A stretch of 31,919 nucleotides of DNA, taken from contig CAMPKU010000012.1 of assembly GCA_946887385.1 (NCBI GenBank), forward strand, positions 1 to 31,919, written 5' to 3'. Below, in pieces: positions 17,066 through 25,399 of this stretch (position 1 is its first letter; every line of letters begins with the position of its first letter). This DNA is from an uncultured Gammaproteobacteria bacterium (GTDB lineage: Bacteria > Pseudomonadota > Gammaproteobacteria > Rariloculales > Rariloculaceae). Made by a program: the position numbers and the translations under genes. The notes under the pieces are model-generated. The model was not told the origin of the DNA. It saw nothing but the letters and a program-made list of their open reading frames with translations, and did not search any database.

Positions 17066-18241
17066 CTACCCGCCGGCGGCCGCGCCAAGGACCTGCATCG
17101 CGGCCTGCACGCCGCCCGGCTGGTGGGGCACCGCGGCCAGCCCAAGACCCATCTCGACGCCGGCCAGCGTGCCCGCCAGCGTGAGATCGTTGAAGTGGCC
17201 GAGGTGGCCGATTCTGAATACTTTGTCGGCGAGCCGTCCCAGACCTGTGCCGAGCGACATGTCGAACGCGTCGAGGATCGTTTTGCGCAGGCGGTCCGCG
17301 CTATGACCTTCGGGCATGACAACGGCCGTTAGCGAGCCCGAGTACTCGGCGGGTTCCGCGCACAGCACGTCGAGGCCCCAGGCGCGCACGGCTCGCCGCG
17401 TGGCCTCGCCGTGGCGCGTATGGCGCGCGAACACGTTCTCGAGGCCCTCCTCGTTCAGCATCTTCAACGCTTCCCGCAAGCCGTACAGCAAGTTCGTGGC
17501 CGGCGTGTACGGGAAGTAGCCGTTCTTGTTGTGCGCGAGCATGTCGTCCCAGCCCCAAAACGACTTCGGCAGCGTGGCAGTTTTGCTCGCAGCGAGCGCG
17601 CGCGTGGAAATGGCGTTGAACGACAGGCCCGGCGGCAACATGAGCCCCTTTTGGGAGCCGGCCACCGTAACGTCGACGCCCCATTCATCCATGCGGAAGT
17701 CGATCGACCCCAGCGACGAAATCGTATCGACGAGCAAAAGCGCCGGATGGCGCGCGCGGTCGATCGCTCTGCGCACTTCGCCCACACGGCTCACGACACC
17801 CGTCGACGTCTCGTTGTGCACGACGCACACGGCTTTGATCGCGTGTGCGCGGTCGCGCTCCAGCCGGTCCTCGATGGCGGCCGGATCCGCGCCGTGCCGC
17901 CAATCGGTGGGCAGCAACTCGGGCTTGAGCCCGAGCCGCACGGCGATATCCCGCCACAGCGACGCGAACCAGCCCGTCTCGCTCATGAGCACCTCGTCGC
18001 CCGCCGAGAGCGTATTCACGAGCGCCGCTTCCCACGCGCCCGTGCCCGAGGCCGGATAGATGATGACGGGATTGCGCGTCTTGAAAATCGGCTTCAACTC
18101 CGCCAGCACCTCGCGGCCCAGCAGGCCGAACTCGGGGCCGCGATGATCGATCGTGGGCGCCGCAATGGCGCGCAGCACGCGATCGGGCACGTTCGTGGGG
18201 CCGGGGATCTGGAGGAAGTGTCGTCCGCTCGCGTAGCTCAT
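17066..18241 (-). CDS. Class V aminotransferase, serine-glyoxylate aminotransferase-like
   Basis: The product is 391 residues, the usual size for serine-glyoxylate/alanine-glyoxylate aminotransferases. The N-terminal FLQIPGPTNVPDRVLRA and YPASGTGAWEAAL (62-74) are typical, and LLVDTISSLGSIDFRMDEWG carries the PLP-binding Asp172. The Schiff-base lysine is K198 in VAGSQKGL. Such enzymes move an amino group between serine or alanine and glyoxylate, in photorespiration-like or C1 serine-cycle metabolism. I chose the ATG at 18241 because homologues begin with this sequence, and the in-frame extension to 18334 has no family support. It lies 115 bases upstream of the MBL gene on the same strand and may share its transcript. 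No other serine-cycle gene is nearby, so the physiological substrate is uncertain. Confidence 0.9.
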   Translation of the reverse strand: MSYASGRHFLQIPGPTNVPDRVLRAIAAPTIDHRGPEFGLLGREVLAELKPIFKTRNPVIIYPASGTGAWEAALVNTLSAGDEVLMSETGWFASLWRDIAVRLGLKPELLPTDWRHGADPAAIEDRLERDRAHAIKAVCVVHNETSTGVVSRVGEVRRAIDRARHPALLLVDTISSLGSIDFRMDEWGVDVTVAGSQKGLMLPPGLSFNAISTRALAASKTATLPKSFWGWDDMLAHNKNGYFPYTPATNLLYGLREALKMLNEEGLENVFARHTRHGEATRRAVRAWGLDVLCAEPAEYSGSLTAVVMPEGHSADRLRKTILDAFDMSLGTGLGRLADKVFRIGHLGHFNDLTLAGTLAGVEMGLGLAAVPHQPGGVQAAMQVLGAAAGG

Positions 18242-18402
18242 GCCGTTGTCCGCTAGTCGTGAAAAGTAGGCGGCAAGAGTGTACCTGGCGAGCTTTCCCG
18301 GCGCAGGCCGTTCGAAACGCACGCCGCTGGGCAATTCCAGGGGCCGTTCATATACTCGTCGCCCGCGTGCGCGTTTGAAATCCCGTGGGTGGATCGCAGC
18401 CT

Positions 18403-18804
18403 ATGAAGAAATGGATCGACATCCTGCTTAAAGTGGCCTTGAGTCTCATCCTCGTGCTGCCCATTCTAGGCCTCACGGGTCTGTTCCCGCCGCCCACGCA
18501 AGACTTGTACAACACGCCCGAAGCGTTTCGGTTCATCGAGATATTGAACGAGGACCGGTACATATCGATCATGATGGCGGTCGTGCACGTCATCGCGCTG
18601 GTCTGTCTCTGGACGCAGCGAACGGCGCTCGCTGCGCTACTGATCCTGCCGATCACGCTCAATGTGGTGGCCTTCCATTTGGTGCTCGACGGCGGCTTGC
18701 TTACGGGCGGGGCGATCCCGGGCAACATCATGCTGCTCATCAACGCGTACCTGCTCTGGCAGCACAGAGCGAAATACCGTCCGCTGTTGGCGCGAACGTC
18801 GTAA
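18403..18804 (+). CDS. Small DoxX-like integral membrane protein
   Basis: The product is 133 residues with four hydrophobic segments (about 8-26, 50-68, 70-90 and 98-117). The pattern TGLFPPPTQDLYNTPEAFRF between the first two helices resembles small DoxX-like membrane proteins of unknown function. I chose the ATG at 18403, which is preceded by a GGTGGA ribosome-binding stretch at 18388-18393. A GTG at 18385 is in frame but lies upstream of that site. It stands alone, divergent from the aminotransferase gene. A GCGCGC-GAA-GCGCGC hairpin follows the stop at 18805-18819, without a T-tract. Confidence 0.75.
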   Translation: MKKWIDILLKVALSLILVLPILGLTGLFPPPTQDLYNTPEAFRFIEILNEDRYISIMMAVVHVIALVCLWTQRTALAALLILPITLNVVAFHLVLDGGLLTGGAIPGNIMLLINAYLLWQHRAKYRPLLARTS

Positions 18805-19129
18805 GCGCGCGAAGCGCGCGAGGCCCGCGAGCCGGTCTAGGCGAGGAACAGCAATCGGCCGGATGGACGGCTGCGACGAGCTCGCCGTCGCCGTGCGGCC
18901 GGCCGTAGCCGATCGGTCGGCGGCCGATACTGAAAATCGCACTGCACGCGGTAGAACGTGGAGCCCGATAGTGTAAGCCCGCGCGGCGCGATCCGCATGG
19001 ACAGGCCCGCGGCGGCACGCATGTTGCAGGCGTCCCCGCGGCAGCCGAAGCGCGGGACAACCTTCATGGGTTCACGTTCGCAGGCTTTGACGCGCCGTTT
19101 GCAGAAAGTGACATATGGAGGACGCAAGG
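18805..19129. other. Intergenic region with no confident gene
   Basis: These 325 bases lie between the DoxX-like stop and the DUF4168 start. A short GC hairpin sits at 18805-18819. The only coding-like signal is a possible minus-strand small ORF (18837-19067, listed separately). No clear promoter for the DUF4168 gene is visible. A TTGACG at 19087-19092 has a poor -10 partner and would place the transcript start at the ribosome site. Confidence 0.5.
18837..19067 (-). CDS. Possible 76-residue cysteine-containing small protein
   Basis: This speculative ORF starts at an ATG (19065-19067). The first 30 codons have almost only G or C at the third position, as real genes here do, and they contain GCRGDAC followed later by FYRVQCDFQYRP. 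The last third becomes arginine-rich and less gene-like, and there is no Shine-Dalgarno. I do not recognise the family. It may be a genuine small gene, a decayed remnant or chance in GC-rich DNA. Confidence 0.25.
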   Translation of the reverse strand: MKVVPRFGCRGDACNMRAAAGLSMRIAPRGLTLSGSTFYRVQCDFQYRPPTDRLRPAARRRRARRSRPSGRLLFLA

Positions 19130-19507
19130 ATGAGAACCTCAACACTGGCTATGACCGCTGTCTTCGCGCTCGCTACGGCGCAGGTTTCGTTCGCGCAACA
19201 GTCGCAGGAGCCTCGGCGCGCGCAGCCGCCCGCCGCAGCGACAGAGACGGTTTCGGACGCCGATCTCGAAACGTTCGCGACGATCTATGTGGATCTGCTC
19301 GACACGGCCGCCAAGCTGGACGCGGAAATGAGCACCGCCGCAACCGAGGAGCAAGCTCGCGAGATCCAAGGCCGCGCGCAAACCGAGAGCATCGCGAAAG
19401 TCGCGCAACGCGGTTGGACGCCGGAAAAGTTCAACACTGTCGGCGACGCGATCAACCGCGACCCGGCACTCACCGACAAAGCCGTAAAGCTCATCGAGTC
19501 CAAGTAG
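19130..19507 (+). CDS. DUF4168 domain-containing secreted protein
   Basis: The product is 125 residues. A signal peptide (MRTSTLAMTAVFALATAQ, cleaved after SFA) precedes a Gln/Pro/Ala-rich linker and then a DUF4168 helical domain. That domain contains VSDADLETFATIYVDLLD, IAKVAQRGWTPEKFNTVGDA and the closing INRDPALTDKAVKLIES. DUF4168 proteins are small periplasmic helix bundles of unknown function. I chose the ATG at 19130 rather than 19115 because a GGAGG at 19117-19121 sits at proper distance and the signal peptide then starts cleanly. It is convergent with glpK, with 35 bases between the stops. Confidence 0.85.
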   Translation: MRTSTLAMTAVFALATAQVSFAQQSQEPRRAQPPAAATETVSDADLETFATIYVDLLDTAAKLDAEMSTAATEEQAREIQGRAQTESIAKVAQRGWTPEKFNTVGDAINRDPALTDKAVKLIESK

Positions 19508-19542
19508 CGGCAATTGCGGATCGCGGCCATGGCGGACCGCGC

Positions 19543-21051
19543 TCAGCCCGCCGTGTCGATCCAATTGAACGAGCGCCGCACCGCTTTATGCCAGGCGGCG
19601 TACAGCTTGCGGCGCTCGTCCTCCGCCATCTGCGGCTGCCAGCGGCGCTCCGCGCCCCAGTTGCGGACGAGCTCATCGCGGCTCGACCAGTAGCCGACGG
19701 CGAGGCCTGCTGCATAAGCCGCGCCGAGCGCCGTGGTTTCCGTAACGCGCGGCCGCACTACGGGCACGCCAAGCTGATCCGCCTGGAACTGCATCAGAAG
19801 CTCGTTCGCTACCATGCCGCCGTCCACGCGCAGCTGCTTGATTGAAATGCCGGAGTCCTTCTCCATGGCTTCGAGCACGTCGCGCGTTTGATATGCGACG
19901 GCTTCGAGCGCGGCACGCGCGATGTGCGAACGGTTCGCGTAACGGGTGAGCCCGACGATGACGCCGCGTGCGGTGTCCTGCCAATACGGCGCGAACAGCC
20001 CTGAGAACGCGGGCACGACGTAGACATCGCCGTTGTCCTGTACCTGGCGCGCCAGCGCCTCCACGTCGGCGCTCTTGGCAATCAGACCCAAGTTGTCTCG
20101 CAGCCATTGCACGAGCGCGCCCGCAATTGCGATCGACCCCTCGAGCGCGTAATGCGGCGGCTCGTCGCCGAGCTGATAGGCCACGGTGGTGACGAGCCCC
20201 GCCGTGGAAGGCACCGGGCGCTCGCCCGTGTTCATGAGCATGAAGCAACCCGTGCCGTAGGTATTCTTCGCCTCCCCCGGCTCGAAGCACGCCTGGCCCA
20301 CGAGCGCCGCCTGCTGGTCGCCGAGAATTCCCGCAATCGGCACGCCGTTCAGCGCGGCGATCTTTGCGGCGCCGTAGCTCGTGCTCGAGGGCACGATGCG
20401 CGGCAAGAGCGCCCGCGGCACGTCGAACGCCGCCAGCAGCTCGTCGTCCCAGTCGAGCGTCGTCAAGTCGATGAGCTGCGTTCGGCTCGCGTTCGTCACG
20501 TCCGTGAGATGCACGCCGCCCGCCGGGCCGCCCGTGAGGTTCCAAAGCACCCAGCTGTCCATCGTGCCGAACAGCACATCGCCGGCCATGGCTTTAGCGC
20601 TTGCGCCGGGCACGTTCTCCAGCAGCCACTTGATCTTCAGCGCGCTGAAGTACGTGGCAAGCGGCAGTCCCGTGCGCGCGCGGAACCGGTCCTGGCCGCC
20701 GTCGCGCGCGTACGCCGCCACCAGATCGGCCGTGCGCGTGTCCTGCCACACCAGCGCGTTGTGCAACGGCGCGCCGGTGTTGCGATCCCAGAGCAGCGTG
20801 GTTTCGCGCTGATTCGTGATGCCGACGGCCGCCAGCTCGCCGGAGCGCACGCCGCTGCGCGCCAGCGCCTCGCCGATCACGGCCTCCGTGTTGCGCCAGA
20901 TCTCCGCGGCGTCGTGCTCCACCCAACCCGGCTGCGGATAGATCTGGCGGTGCTCGCGCTGCGCGACCGCGACGACCGCGCCTTGCTGGTCGAACACCAT
21001 GAAGCGGCTGCTCGTGGTGCCTTGATCGATGGCGCCGACGTACTTGCTCAT
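19543..21051 (-). CDS. glpK: Glycerol kinase
   Basis: The product is 502 residues, full length for GlpK of the FGGY kinase family, which turns glycerol and ATP into glycerol 3-phosphate in the cytoplasm. The ATP-binding start [12 protein letters not shown] (6-17) is intact. So are the glycerol-contacting Arg82-Glu83 in [12 protein letters not shown], the [10 protein letters not shown] loop and the [11 protein letters not shown] segment. The family's usual partners (glpF, glpD, glpR) are not nearby. Instead the gene follows a YeiH-type transporter by only 10 bases, so it is probably the last gene of that operon. I chose the ATG at 21051 because homologues start MxKYxGAIDQGT, and a 27-residue in-frame extension has no family support. 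Confidence 0.95.
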   Translation of the reverse strand: MSKYVGAIDQGTTSSRFMVFDQQGAVVAVAQREHRQIYPQPGWVEHDAAEIWRNTEAVIGEALARSGVRSGELAAVGITNQRETTLLWDRNTGAPLHNALVWQDTRTADLVAAYARDGGQDRFRARTGLPLATYFSALKIKWLLENVPGASAKAMAGDVLFGTMDSWVLWNLTGGPAGGVHLTDVTNASRTQLIDLTTLDWDDELLAAFDVPRALLPRIVPSSTSYGAAKIAALNGVPIAGILGDQQAALVGQACFEPGEAKNTYGTGCFMLMNTGERPVPSTAGLVTTVAYQLGDEPPHYALEGSIAIAGALVQWLRDNLGLIAKSADVEALARQVQDNGDVYVVPAFSGLFAPYWQDTARGVIVGLTRYANRSHIARAALEAVAYQTRDVLEAMEKDSGISIKQLRVDGGMVANELLMQFQADQLGVPVVRPRVTETTALGAAYAAGLAVGYWSSRDELVRNWGAERRWQPQMAEDERRKLYAAWHKAVRRSFNWIDTAG

Positions 21052-21061
21052 GTGTCGCGAC

Positions 21062-22567
21062 CTAAGGTGCGGCGAGCGGCGGCACGATTCCGCGATGGAA
21101 TAGATAGGCCACGGCGTACGCGATCGGCGCAATCACGAATACGAGCGCAAGCGCGTACAGCAGCGCGAGCCTGCCCATGCCCTTCAATTTCGAGAAATCG
21201 GTGATGCTTCCCATGGCAACGAACGTGAGCATGAACAGCATGGTGCGCATCGGGCTCTGCACCACGGCGGTACCCTCGTCGAGCGTGGGCGCCACCGCGG
21301 GCCACAGCCACGCGATCGCCAGAAACACCACTGTCGCGAGAAAATAGCCGAACACGAACTTCGGAAACCGAAACCAGATCTCCATCGGGCTCACGCGAAT
21401 GGCGCCGGCACGCTTTTCCACGTGCCTGATCCAGACGATCGCAAGCACGAACGCCCACACCCCTATGAACACGTCGATCCAGATCTTCGTGAGCAGCGCG
21501 GCGCTCAAGATCCAGCCCGTCTGCCACTGCTCGCCCGTGAGCTGCAAATGCCGCGCGATCATGAGCTCATCGAGCAACGCGCCGGCCGCGGCGTCGGCGC
21601 CGTCGGTCTTTACCGTCATGCCGAGCGCGGCGCCGTTCACGATGGGCTGGTCGGGCAGGAACGCGGTGTACACACCGGGCAACACGATGAGCTCGAGCAT
21701 CGCGAAGATCACCACGAGCATCGACACCGTGACCGGGATGACGGGCTTGGCGCGAATGGCGCCGGCCGTCGCGATGGCGGCCGACGCGCCGCACACGGAA
21801 ATGCCGGACGCCAGCACGGCTGCCACGTCGCGTTTGATCTTGAAGCCCTTGCGCGCGAGCGTGTAGACGATCGGCCAGAAAAAGAGGTAGGCCACGAACG
21901 TGGCCGCCGCGCCCGTCAAGATCAAGTCGACCGCGAAGGCCGTGGCCTCCATGATCTGCGAGCCGAGATTCACGCCCAAGAACACGATGGCCGTTTTGAT
22001 GTACCACTCGGGCCGCGCCGCTTCCGTGAGGCGCGTGGCAGAGAAGCGCCTCGCGAAATTGCCGAGCGCAAGGCCCGCGATCAGGGCCAGCAGATACGGC
22101 GCGCCCTCGCCGAGTTGCAAGCCCCACGAAAGCCCGGCCTCCTCGTAGCGATTGCGCCCGCCGACGGCGGCATCGACCATGGTCAGGTGCAGCTCGCTGC
22201 CGGCGATCCACGCCGCCCACGTGACCACGAACAGCACCGTGAAGCCGAACGCGAACCGCCGCACGCCAAGCCCCAAGAATCGCGCGCCGAGTGCGAACAG
22301 CGCCGTGAACACGAGATACGTGGTGAACCACGCCGCGAGCGGATGCCAGCCTGCGTAGTTCTCTCCCGCGGGCGCGAACAGCTTGCTCCACGCGAACGCG
22401 CCGGCAAGGTCGGTCCACTCCCAAGGCCGCGGTCGCACCATCCAACCCACTAGATCGAGACCGGCGAGCGAGAGCAAGCTCGCCGCGAATAGCGCGAGCC
22501 CGATCCAGACGGACCACCAATCCTCGGTGCCGAGCATGCCGCTCGACCAACGCCGATTCGTGGTCAC
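21062..22567 (-). CDS. Long YeiH-family (UPF0324) putative exporter, GTG start
   Basis: The product is about 501 residues and heavily hydrophobic, with 13 or more membrane segments. The C-terminal part carries the YeiH/Cons_hypoth698 signature, with [20 protein letters not shown] and [16 protein letters not shown]. Members are annotated as putative sulfate exporters without firm proof. Canonical YeiH proteins are about 340-350 residues, so this one has roughly 150 extra residues, including an N-terminal membrane part around [11 protein letters not shown] and [17 protein letters not shown]. The GTG at 22565-22567 overlaps the TGA stop of the 82-residue gene (GTGA), favouring it over the ATG at 22537. 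It continues into glpK after 10 bases. Confidence 0.88.
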   Translation of the reverse strand: MTTNRRWSSGMLGTEDWWSVWIGLALFAASLLSLAGLDLVGWMVRPRPWEWTDLAGAFAWSKLFAPAGENYAGWHPLAAWFTTYLVFTALFALGARFLGLGVRRFAFGFTVLFVVTWAAWIAGSELHLTMVDAAVGGRNRYEEAGLSWGLQLGEGAPYLLALIAGLALGNFARRFSATRLTEAARPEWYIKTAIVFLGVNLGSQIMEATAFAVDLILTGAAATFVAYLFFWPIVYTLARKGFKIKRDVAAVLASGISVCGASAAIATAGAIRAKPVIPVTVSMLVVIFAMLELIVLPGVYTAFLPDQPIVNGAALGMTVKTDGADAAAGALLDELMIARHLQLTGEQWQTGWILSAALLTKIWIDVFIGVWAFVLAIVWIRHVEKRAGAIRVSPMEIWFRFPKFVFGYFLATVVFLAIAWLWPAVAPTLDEGTAVVQSPMRTMLFMLTFVAMGSITDFSKLKGMGRLALLYALALVFVIAPIAYAVAYLFHRGIVPPLAAP

Positions 22568-22812
22568 GTAGCGGCGCCTCTGCGGGGCACGCGCAGCGTG
22601 TAGTTGCAATAGTGGTGGTGGTACTGCTGCAGCCAGCGCGGCAACCCGGCCATGTCGAACGCGAGCTCCACGTCGAAAGGCTGGTCGCCCGCGAGGCGCG
22701 CCTCGAGCAGCGCTTCGAGCCCCCGTAGCTCGCGATGCACAACCTCGACGCCGCCGCCGCTCGCCCGCCAGCGATCGTGCTCGAACGACAGCACGAGCGT
22801 GAGACCGCTCAT
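22564..22812 (-). CDS. Uncharacterised 82-residue protein
   Basis: I do not recognise this family. The product is a small soluble protein with a beta-strand start (GLTLVLSFEHDRW), an acidic helix (LEALLEARL) and an unusual histidine-rich end, QQYHHHYCNYTLRVPRR. The HHH-plus-Cys cluster could bind a metal, but this is speculative. Its ATG (22810-22812) overlaps the TGA of the 55-residue gene, and its own stop overlaps the GTG of the transporter gene. Translation of all three is therefore probably coupled, arguing that it is a real gene and a partner of the transporter. Confidence 0.72.
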   Translation of the reverse strand: MSGLTLVLSFEHDRWRASGGGVEVVHRELRGLEALLEARLAGDQPFDVELAFDMAGLPRWLQQYHHHYCNYTLRVPRRGAAT

Positions 22813-22976
22813 GGCAGGATGAACCGCGCCACGAGCCAGCCGAGCAGCACGAGCCCGGCCAACCCAACCGCGATGCTGCCGAGCACGAGCGAGGTTTCCC
22901 ATCGCTCCCACGGTTCCGGCGCGCCCGACAATGCGTCGTCGGCCGATGCCGCCCGCGGCGGCACGTCGTGCGTCAT
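22809..22976 (-). CDS. Uncharacterised 55-residue single-pass membrane protein
   Basis: The product is 55 residues: an acidic/proline-rich N-terminus (MTHDVPPRAASADDALSG), then WERWET, then one hydrophobic helix (about 28-53, VLGSIAVGLAGLVLLGWLVA). A strong GGGGGA ribosome site at 22983-22988 lies six bases before the ATG, which supports a real start. It leads the operon that includes the 82-residue protein, the YeiH-type transporter and glpK. It has no recognised family and may be an auxiliary subunit of the transporter. The next gene upstream is divergent, with 73 bases between the starts, so the operon promoter should lie in 22977-23049. Confidence 0.75.
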   Translation of the reverse strand: MTHDVPPRAASADDALSGAPEPWERWETSLVLGSIAVGLAGLVLLGWLVARFILP

Positions 22977-23049
22977 GCGGATTCCCCCGAACCGCAATCT
23001 ACGTTGCGTTGACGTGCAAGTATAAACGATCGACGCGTACCATCGTGCA

Positions 23050-23952
23050 ATGGCGCAAGGCTGGCAAGCGGTTCTCGCCCACGGCGACACGTTGCTGCTC
23101 GACGGCGGCACCGGCTCGGAGCTGCGCCGCCGCGGCATGCCGCTCGACTCGGCCGCGTGGAGCGCGCTCGCGCCGCTGACGCACTACGAGCTGCTGCGCT
23201 CGGTCCACTTCGACTACATCGAGGCCGGCGCACGCGTCGTTACCACGAATACATTCGCCACGACGCGGTTCGTGCTCGAGGCCGCGGGACACGGCGGGAG
23301 CTTCGCGCTCGTCAACGAGCGCGCCGTGGCCGCCGCACGCGAAGCGCGCGAGTCGAGCGGCTGCGACGTGGCCATCGCGGGCTCGATCTCGTGCCTGCCG
23401 CCGCGCTTCGACGTGCACGCGTATCCCGACGAGCACATCGAGAGCGCCGGGTATCGCGAGCTTGCCGAGACACTGGCGGAGGCCGGCGTGGACTTGCTGC
23501 TGCTCGAGATGCTTCAGGAGACGCGCCATGCGCCGCTCGTCTGCGCCGCGGCGCAAAGCGTAGGCTTGCCGATCTGGCTCGGAGTGAGCTGCCGGCTCGG
23601 CGCGGGCGGCACGCTCGTCGGCTTCGACTTCCCGCTCGTGCCCCTCGCGGAGTGCCTCGACACGCTGCTCGGTTTCGAGCCTGCGGCGGTCTGCGTCATG
23701 CACACTCCCGCCGCGGCCACGGCACCCGCGCTCGAGGCGATTCGTGGGCGTTGGCCGGGCCGGCTTGGGGCTTATCCGGAGATCGGCAACGGCGCTATCG
23801 GCCGGCACACCGTTTCCCCCGCGCAGCTCGCAGCGCAGGCGCGCGGCTGGATGGCAAGCGGAGCGCAGATCATCGGCGGCTGCTGCGGCACGACGGCGGC
23901 GCACATTCGCGCCCTCGCAGGAGCGGTTACGCCGGCAGCGAGATCGGACTGA
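23050..23952 (+). CDS. Homocysteine S-methyltransferase-like protein with Cys-to-His change
   Basis: The product is 300 residues, the size of MmuM/BHMT-like enzymes, which transfer a methyl group from S-methylmethionine or betaine to homocysteine through a zinc ion held by three cysteines. The N-terminal LLLDGGTGSELRRRG, VVTTNTFATTRF and LLLLEMLQETRHA are typical. The last two zinc cysteines are present in GGCCGTT (C278, C279). At the first ligand, where MmuM has GINC, the sequence reads CVMHTP, with His218 in place of Cys and an extra Cys215 three residues before. Whether His218 binds zinc is unknown. It overlaps the end of the convergent GST gene by 26 bases. Confidence 0.88.
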   Translation: MAQGWQAVLAHGDTLLLDGGTGSELRRRGMPLDSAAWSALAPLTHYELLRSVHFDYIEAGARVVTTNTFATTRFVLEAAGHGGSFALVNERAVAAAREARESSGCDVAIAGSISCLPPRFDVHAYPDEHIESAGYRELAETLAEAGVDLLLLEMLQETRHAPLVCAAAQSVGLPIWLGVSCRLGAGGTLVGFDFPLVPLAECLDTLLGFEPAAVCVMHTPAAATAPALEAIRGRWPGRLGAYPEIGNGAIGRHTVSPAQLAAQARGWMASGAQIIGGCCGTTAAHIRALAGAVTPAARSD

Positions 23953-24556
23953 CTTCCTTGGGCACGTGGTAGCCGCGCTGCACCGCTGGACGCGTCGCGA
24001 TCGCGCGGTACCAGCGTTTGAGATGGGGATACGCGGCCCAGTCGATGCCGTGCCACTCGTAGCGCGCAATCCATGGCCACGTGGCGATATCCGCGATCGA
24101 GTAATCGCCTGCGAGGTACTCGGTGTCGCCAAGCCGCTTGTTCAATACGCCGTAGATCCGCTTCGCCTCATCGCCGTAGCGTTTCTCGGCGTACTCCGAC
24201 TTGCCGCGGTTGAACTGCAGGAAATGATGCGCCTGCCCCAGCATCGGGCCCACGCTGCCCATCTGCATCATGAGCCACTCGACGGCTTGCCAGCCGTTCT
24301 TACCGCGGCCGCCGAGGCGCCCGGCCTTGTCTGCGAGATAGAGCAGGATGGCACCCGATTCCATGAGCGCGATGCCGGTATCGTGATCGACGATGGCGGG
24401 AATCTTGTTGTTGGGGCTGATCGCAAGGAACTCGGGCTTGAATTGCTCGTTGGCGTTGATGTCGACGGGGATCGCGCGATACGGCAGCGCGAGCTCCTCG
24501 AGCATGATGGACACCTTGCGGCCGTTCGGCGTGGTCCATGTGTAAAGGTCAATCAT
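23927..24556 (-). CDS. yfcG: YfcG-like (nu-class) glutathione S-transferase/disulfide reductase
   Basis: The product is 209 residues and closely resembles E. coli YfcG. It starts MIDLYTWTTPNGRKVSIMLE, with Thr9 and Asn11 as in YfcG, and has ISPNNKIPAIVDH, ESGAILLYLADK and GPMLGQAHHF. YfcG binds two glutathiones and acts as a disulfide-bond reductase rather than a classic transferase, so the same is likely here. It is probably cytoplasmic. The gene is convergent with the homocysteine methyltransferase gene (26-base overlap), and a REP-like repeat lies 35 bases upstream of its start. Confidence 0.92.
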   Translation of the reverse strand: MIDLYTWTTPNGRKVSIMLEELALPYRAIPVDINANEQFKPEFLAISPNNKIPAIVDHDTGIALMESGAILLYLADKAGRLGGRGKNGWQAVEWLMMQMGSVGPMLGQAHHFLQFNRGKSEYAEKRYGDEAKRIYGVLNKRLGDTEYLAGDYSIADIATWPWIARYEWHGIDWAAYPHLKRWYRAIATRPAVQRGYHVPKEVSPISLPA

Positions 24557-24591
24557 GGAGCTGATTCTACGGCAGAGGTTGCCAGGCAGCC

Positions 24592-24651
24592 GGGGACGGA
24601 CTATTTTTTCTGCGAAAAATAAATCCGTCCCCGAAAAATAAATCCGTCCCC
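24592..24651. repeat. REP-like repetitive element with tandem half-site
   Basis: GGGGACGGA at 24592-24600 pairs with TCCGTCCCC at 24624-24632, with a T/A-rich inner part (TTTTTTC...GAAAAAT), forming an imperfect long hairpin. The 19-base right arm, GAAAAATAAATCCGTCCCC (24614-24632), is repeated exactly and immediately at 24633-24651. The GGGGACGGATTTATTTTTC style recalls REP-type elements moved by RAYT transposases in gammaproteobacteria. No transposase is in the window. The element sits between divergent genes, ending 13 bases before the TPR gene start. Confidence 0.85.
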
Positions 24652-24664
24652 TTTTGAGAAACGC

Positions 24665-25399
24665 ATGCTGTTCGTAGTTTTGACCATTGCGCTGCAAGTG
24701 ATCTGCGTGGTGCATCTGTTTCGCACCGGTCGGAACATGACGTGGTTGTTCCTGATCATCCTGGTGCCGATGGTCGGCTGTTTGGCTTACTTCTTCATCG
24801 AGGTGCTGCCGTCGTTCGGCCAGAACCCGGCGGCACGCAAAGCGCTGCGGCGCGCGAAGCGGGCCTTCGATCCCGGCCGCGGCTTGCGCGAAGGCTCGTT
24901 GAACTACGAGCGCAGCCAAAACGTCGAGACGGCGAGCCAGCTCGCCGGCGAGCTCTCGAAGGCGGGCCGCCACGAGGATGCGATCCGCGTGTGCAACGAG
25001 GCGCGCACGGGCTTGTTCGAGGACGACCCCAAGATCCTGCTCGCGCTCGCGAACGCGCAATTCGCGGCGGGTCAGCACGCAGATGCCACCGCCACGCTCG
25101 ACTACCTGCGCGAGAAAAATCCCGGTTTTCGCTCGGCCGACGGGCATCTCGTGTATGCGCGCGCGCTCGAGGAGAGCGGCGCAGGCGAGCGCGCACTCGA
25201 GGAATATGCGGCACTCGTGAATTACTATCCGGGCGCCGAGGCCCGCGTTCGCCAGGCGATGCTTTACAAGAAGCTCGGCGACAAGACGCGCGCCGCCGAG
25301 CTGTTTGCAGCCATCCTCAACGATGCGCGGCTCGCGCCGAAGCACTTCCGCCGCAGCCAAGCGGAATGGATCGAGCTCGCCGAGCGCGAGAGCGCCTGA
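24665..25399 (+). CDS. Membrane-anchored TPR protein with PLDc_N-like N-terminus
   Basis: The product is 244 residues. Two hydrophobic segments at the N-terminus (about 1-18 and 25-49, with TWLFLIILVPMVGCLAYFFI) resemble the PLDc_N membrane domain. A tetratricopeptide region (about 85-225) follows, with ELSKAGRHEDAIRVCNEA, LALANAQFAAGQHADATATL and LYKKLGDKTRAAELFAAI. TPR regions bind partner proteins, and this architecture suggests a membrane-tethered scaffold with the TPR part in the cytoplasm. The specific role is unknown. The upstream REP-like repeat ends 13 bases before the ATG, so the element contributes to its leader. Its TGA stop abuts the TGA of the convergent TRAP gene (TGATCA). Confidence 0.82.
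   Translation: MLFVVLTIALQVICVVHLFRTGRNMTWLFLIILVPMVGCLAYFFIEVLPSFGQNPAARKALRRAKRAFDPGRGLREGSLNYERSQNVETASQLAGELSKAGRHEDAIRVCNEARTGLFEDDPKILLALANAQFAAGQHADATATLDYLREKNPGFRSADGHLVYARALEESGAGERALEEYAALVNYYPGAEARVRQAMLYKKLGDKTRAAELFAAILNDARLAPKHFRRSQAEWIELAERESA

Noticed and set aside
19087..19116. Possible promoter (TTGACG ... ACATAT) for the DUF4168 gene
   Set aside because: The -10 match is poor and transcription would begin inside the ribosome-binding site.
23004..23026. TATAAA box upstream of the homocysteine methyltransferase-like gene
   Set aside because: The nearby TTGCGT and TTGACG hexamers are at the wrong spacing (11 and 6 bases), so I do not call a promoter.
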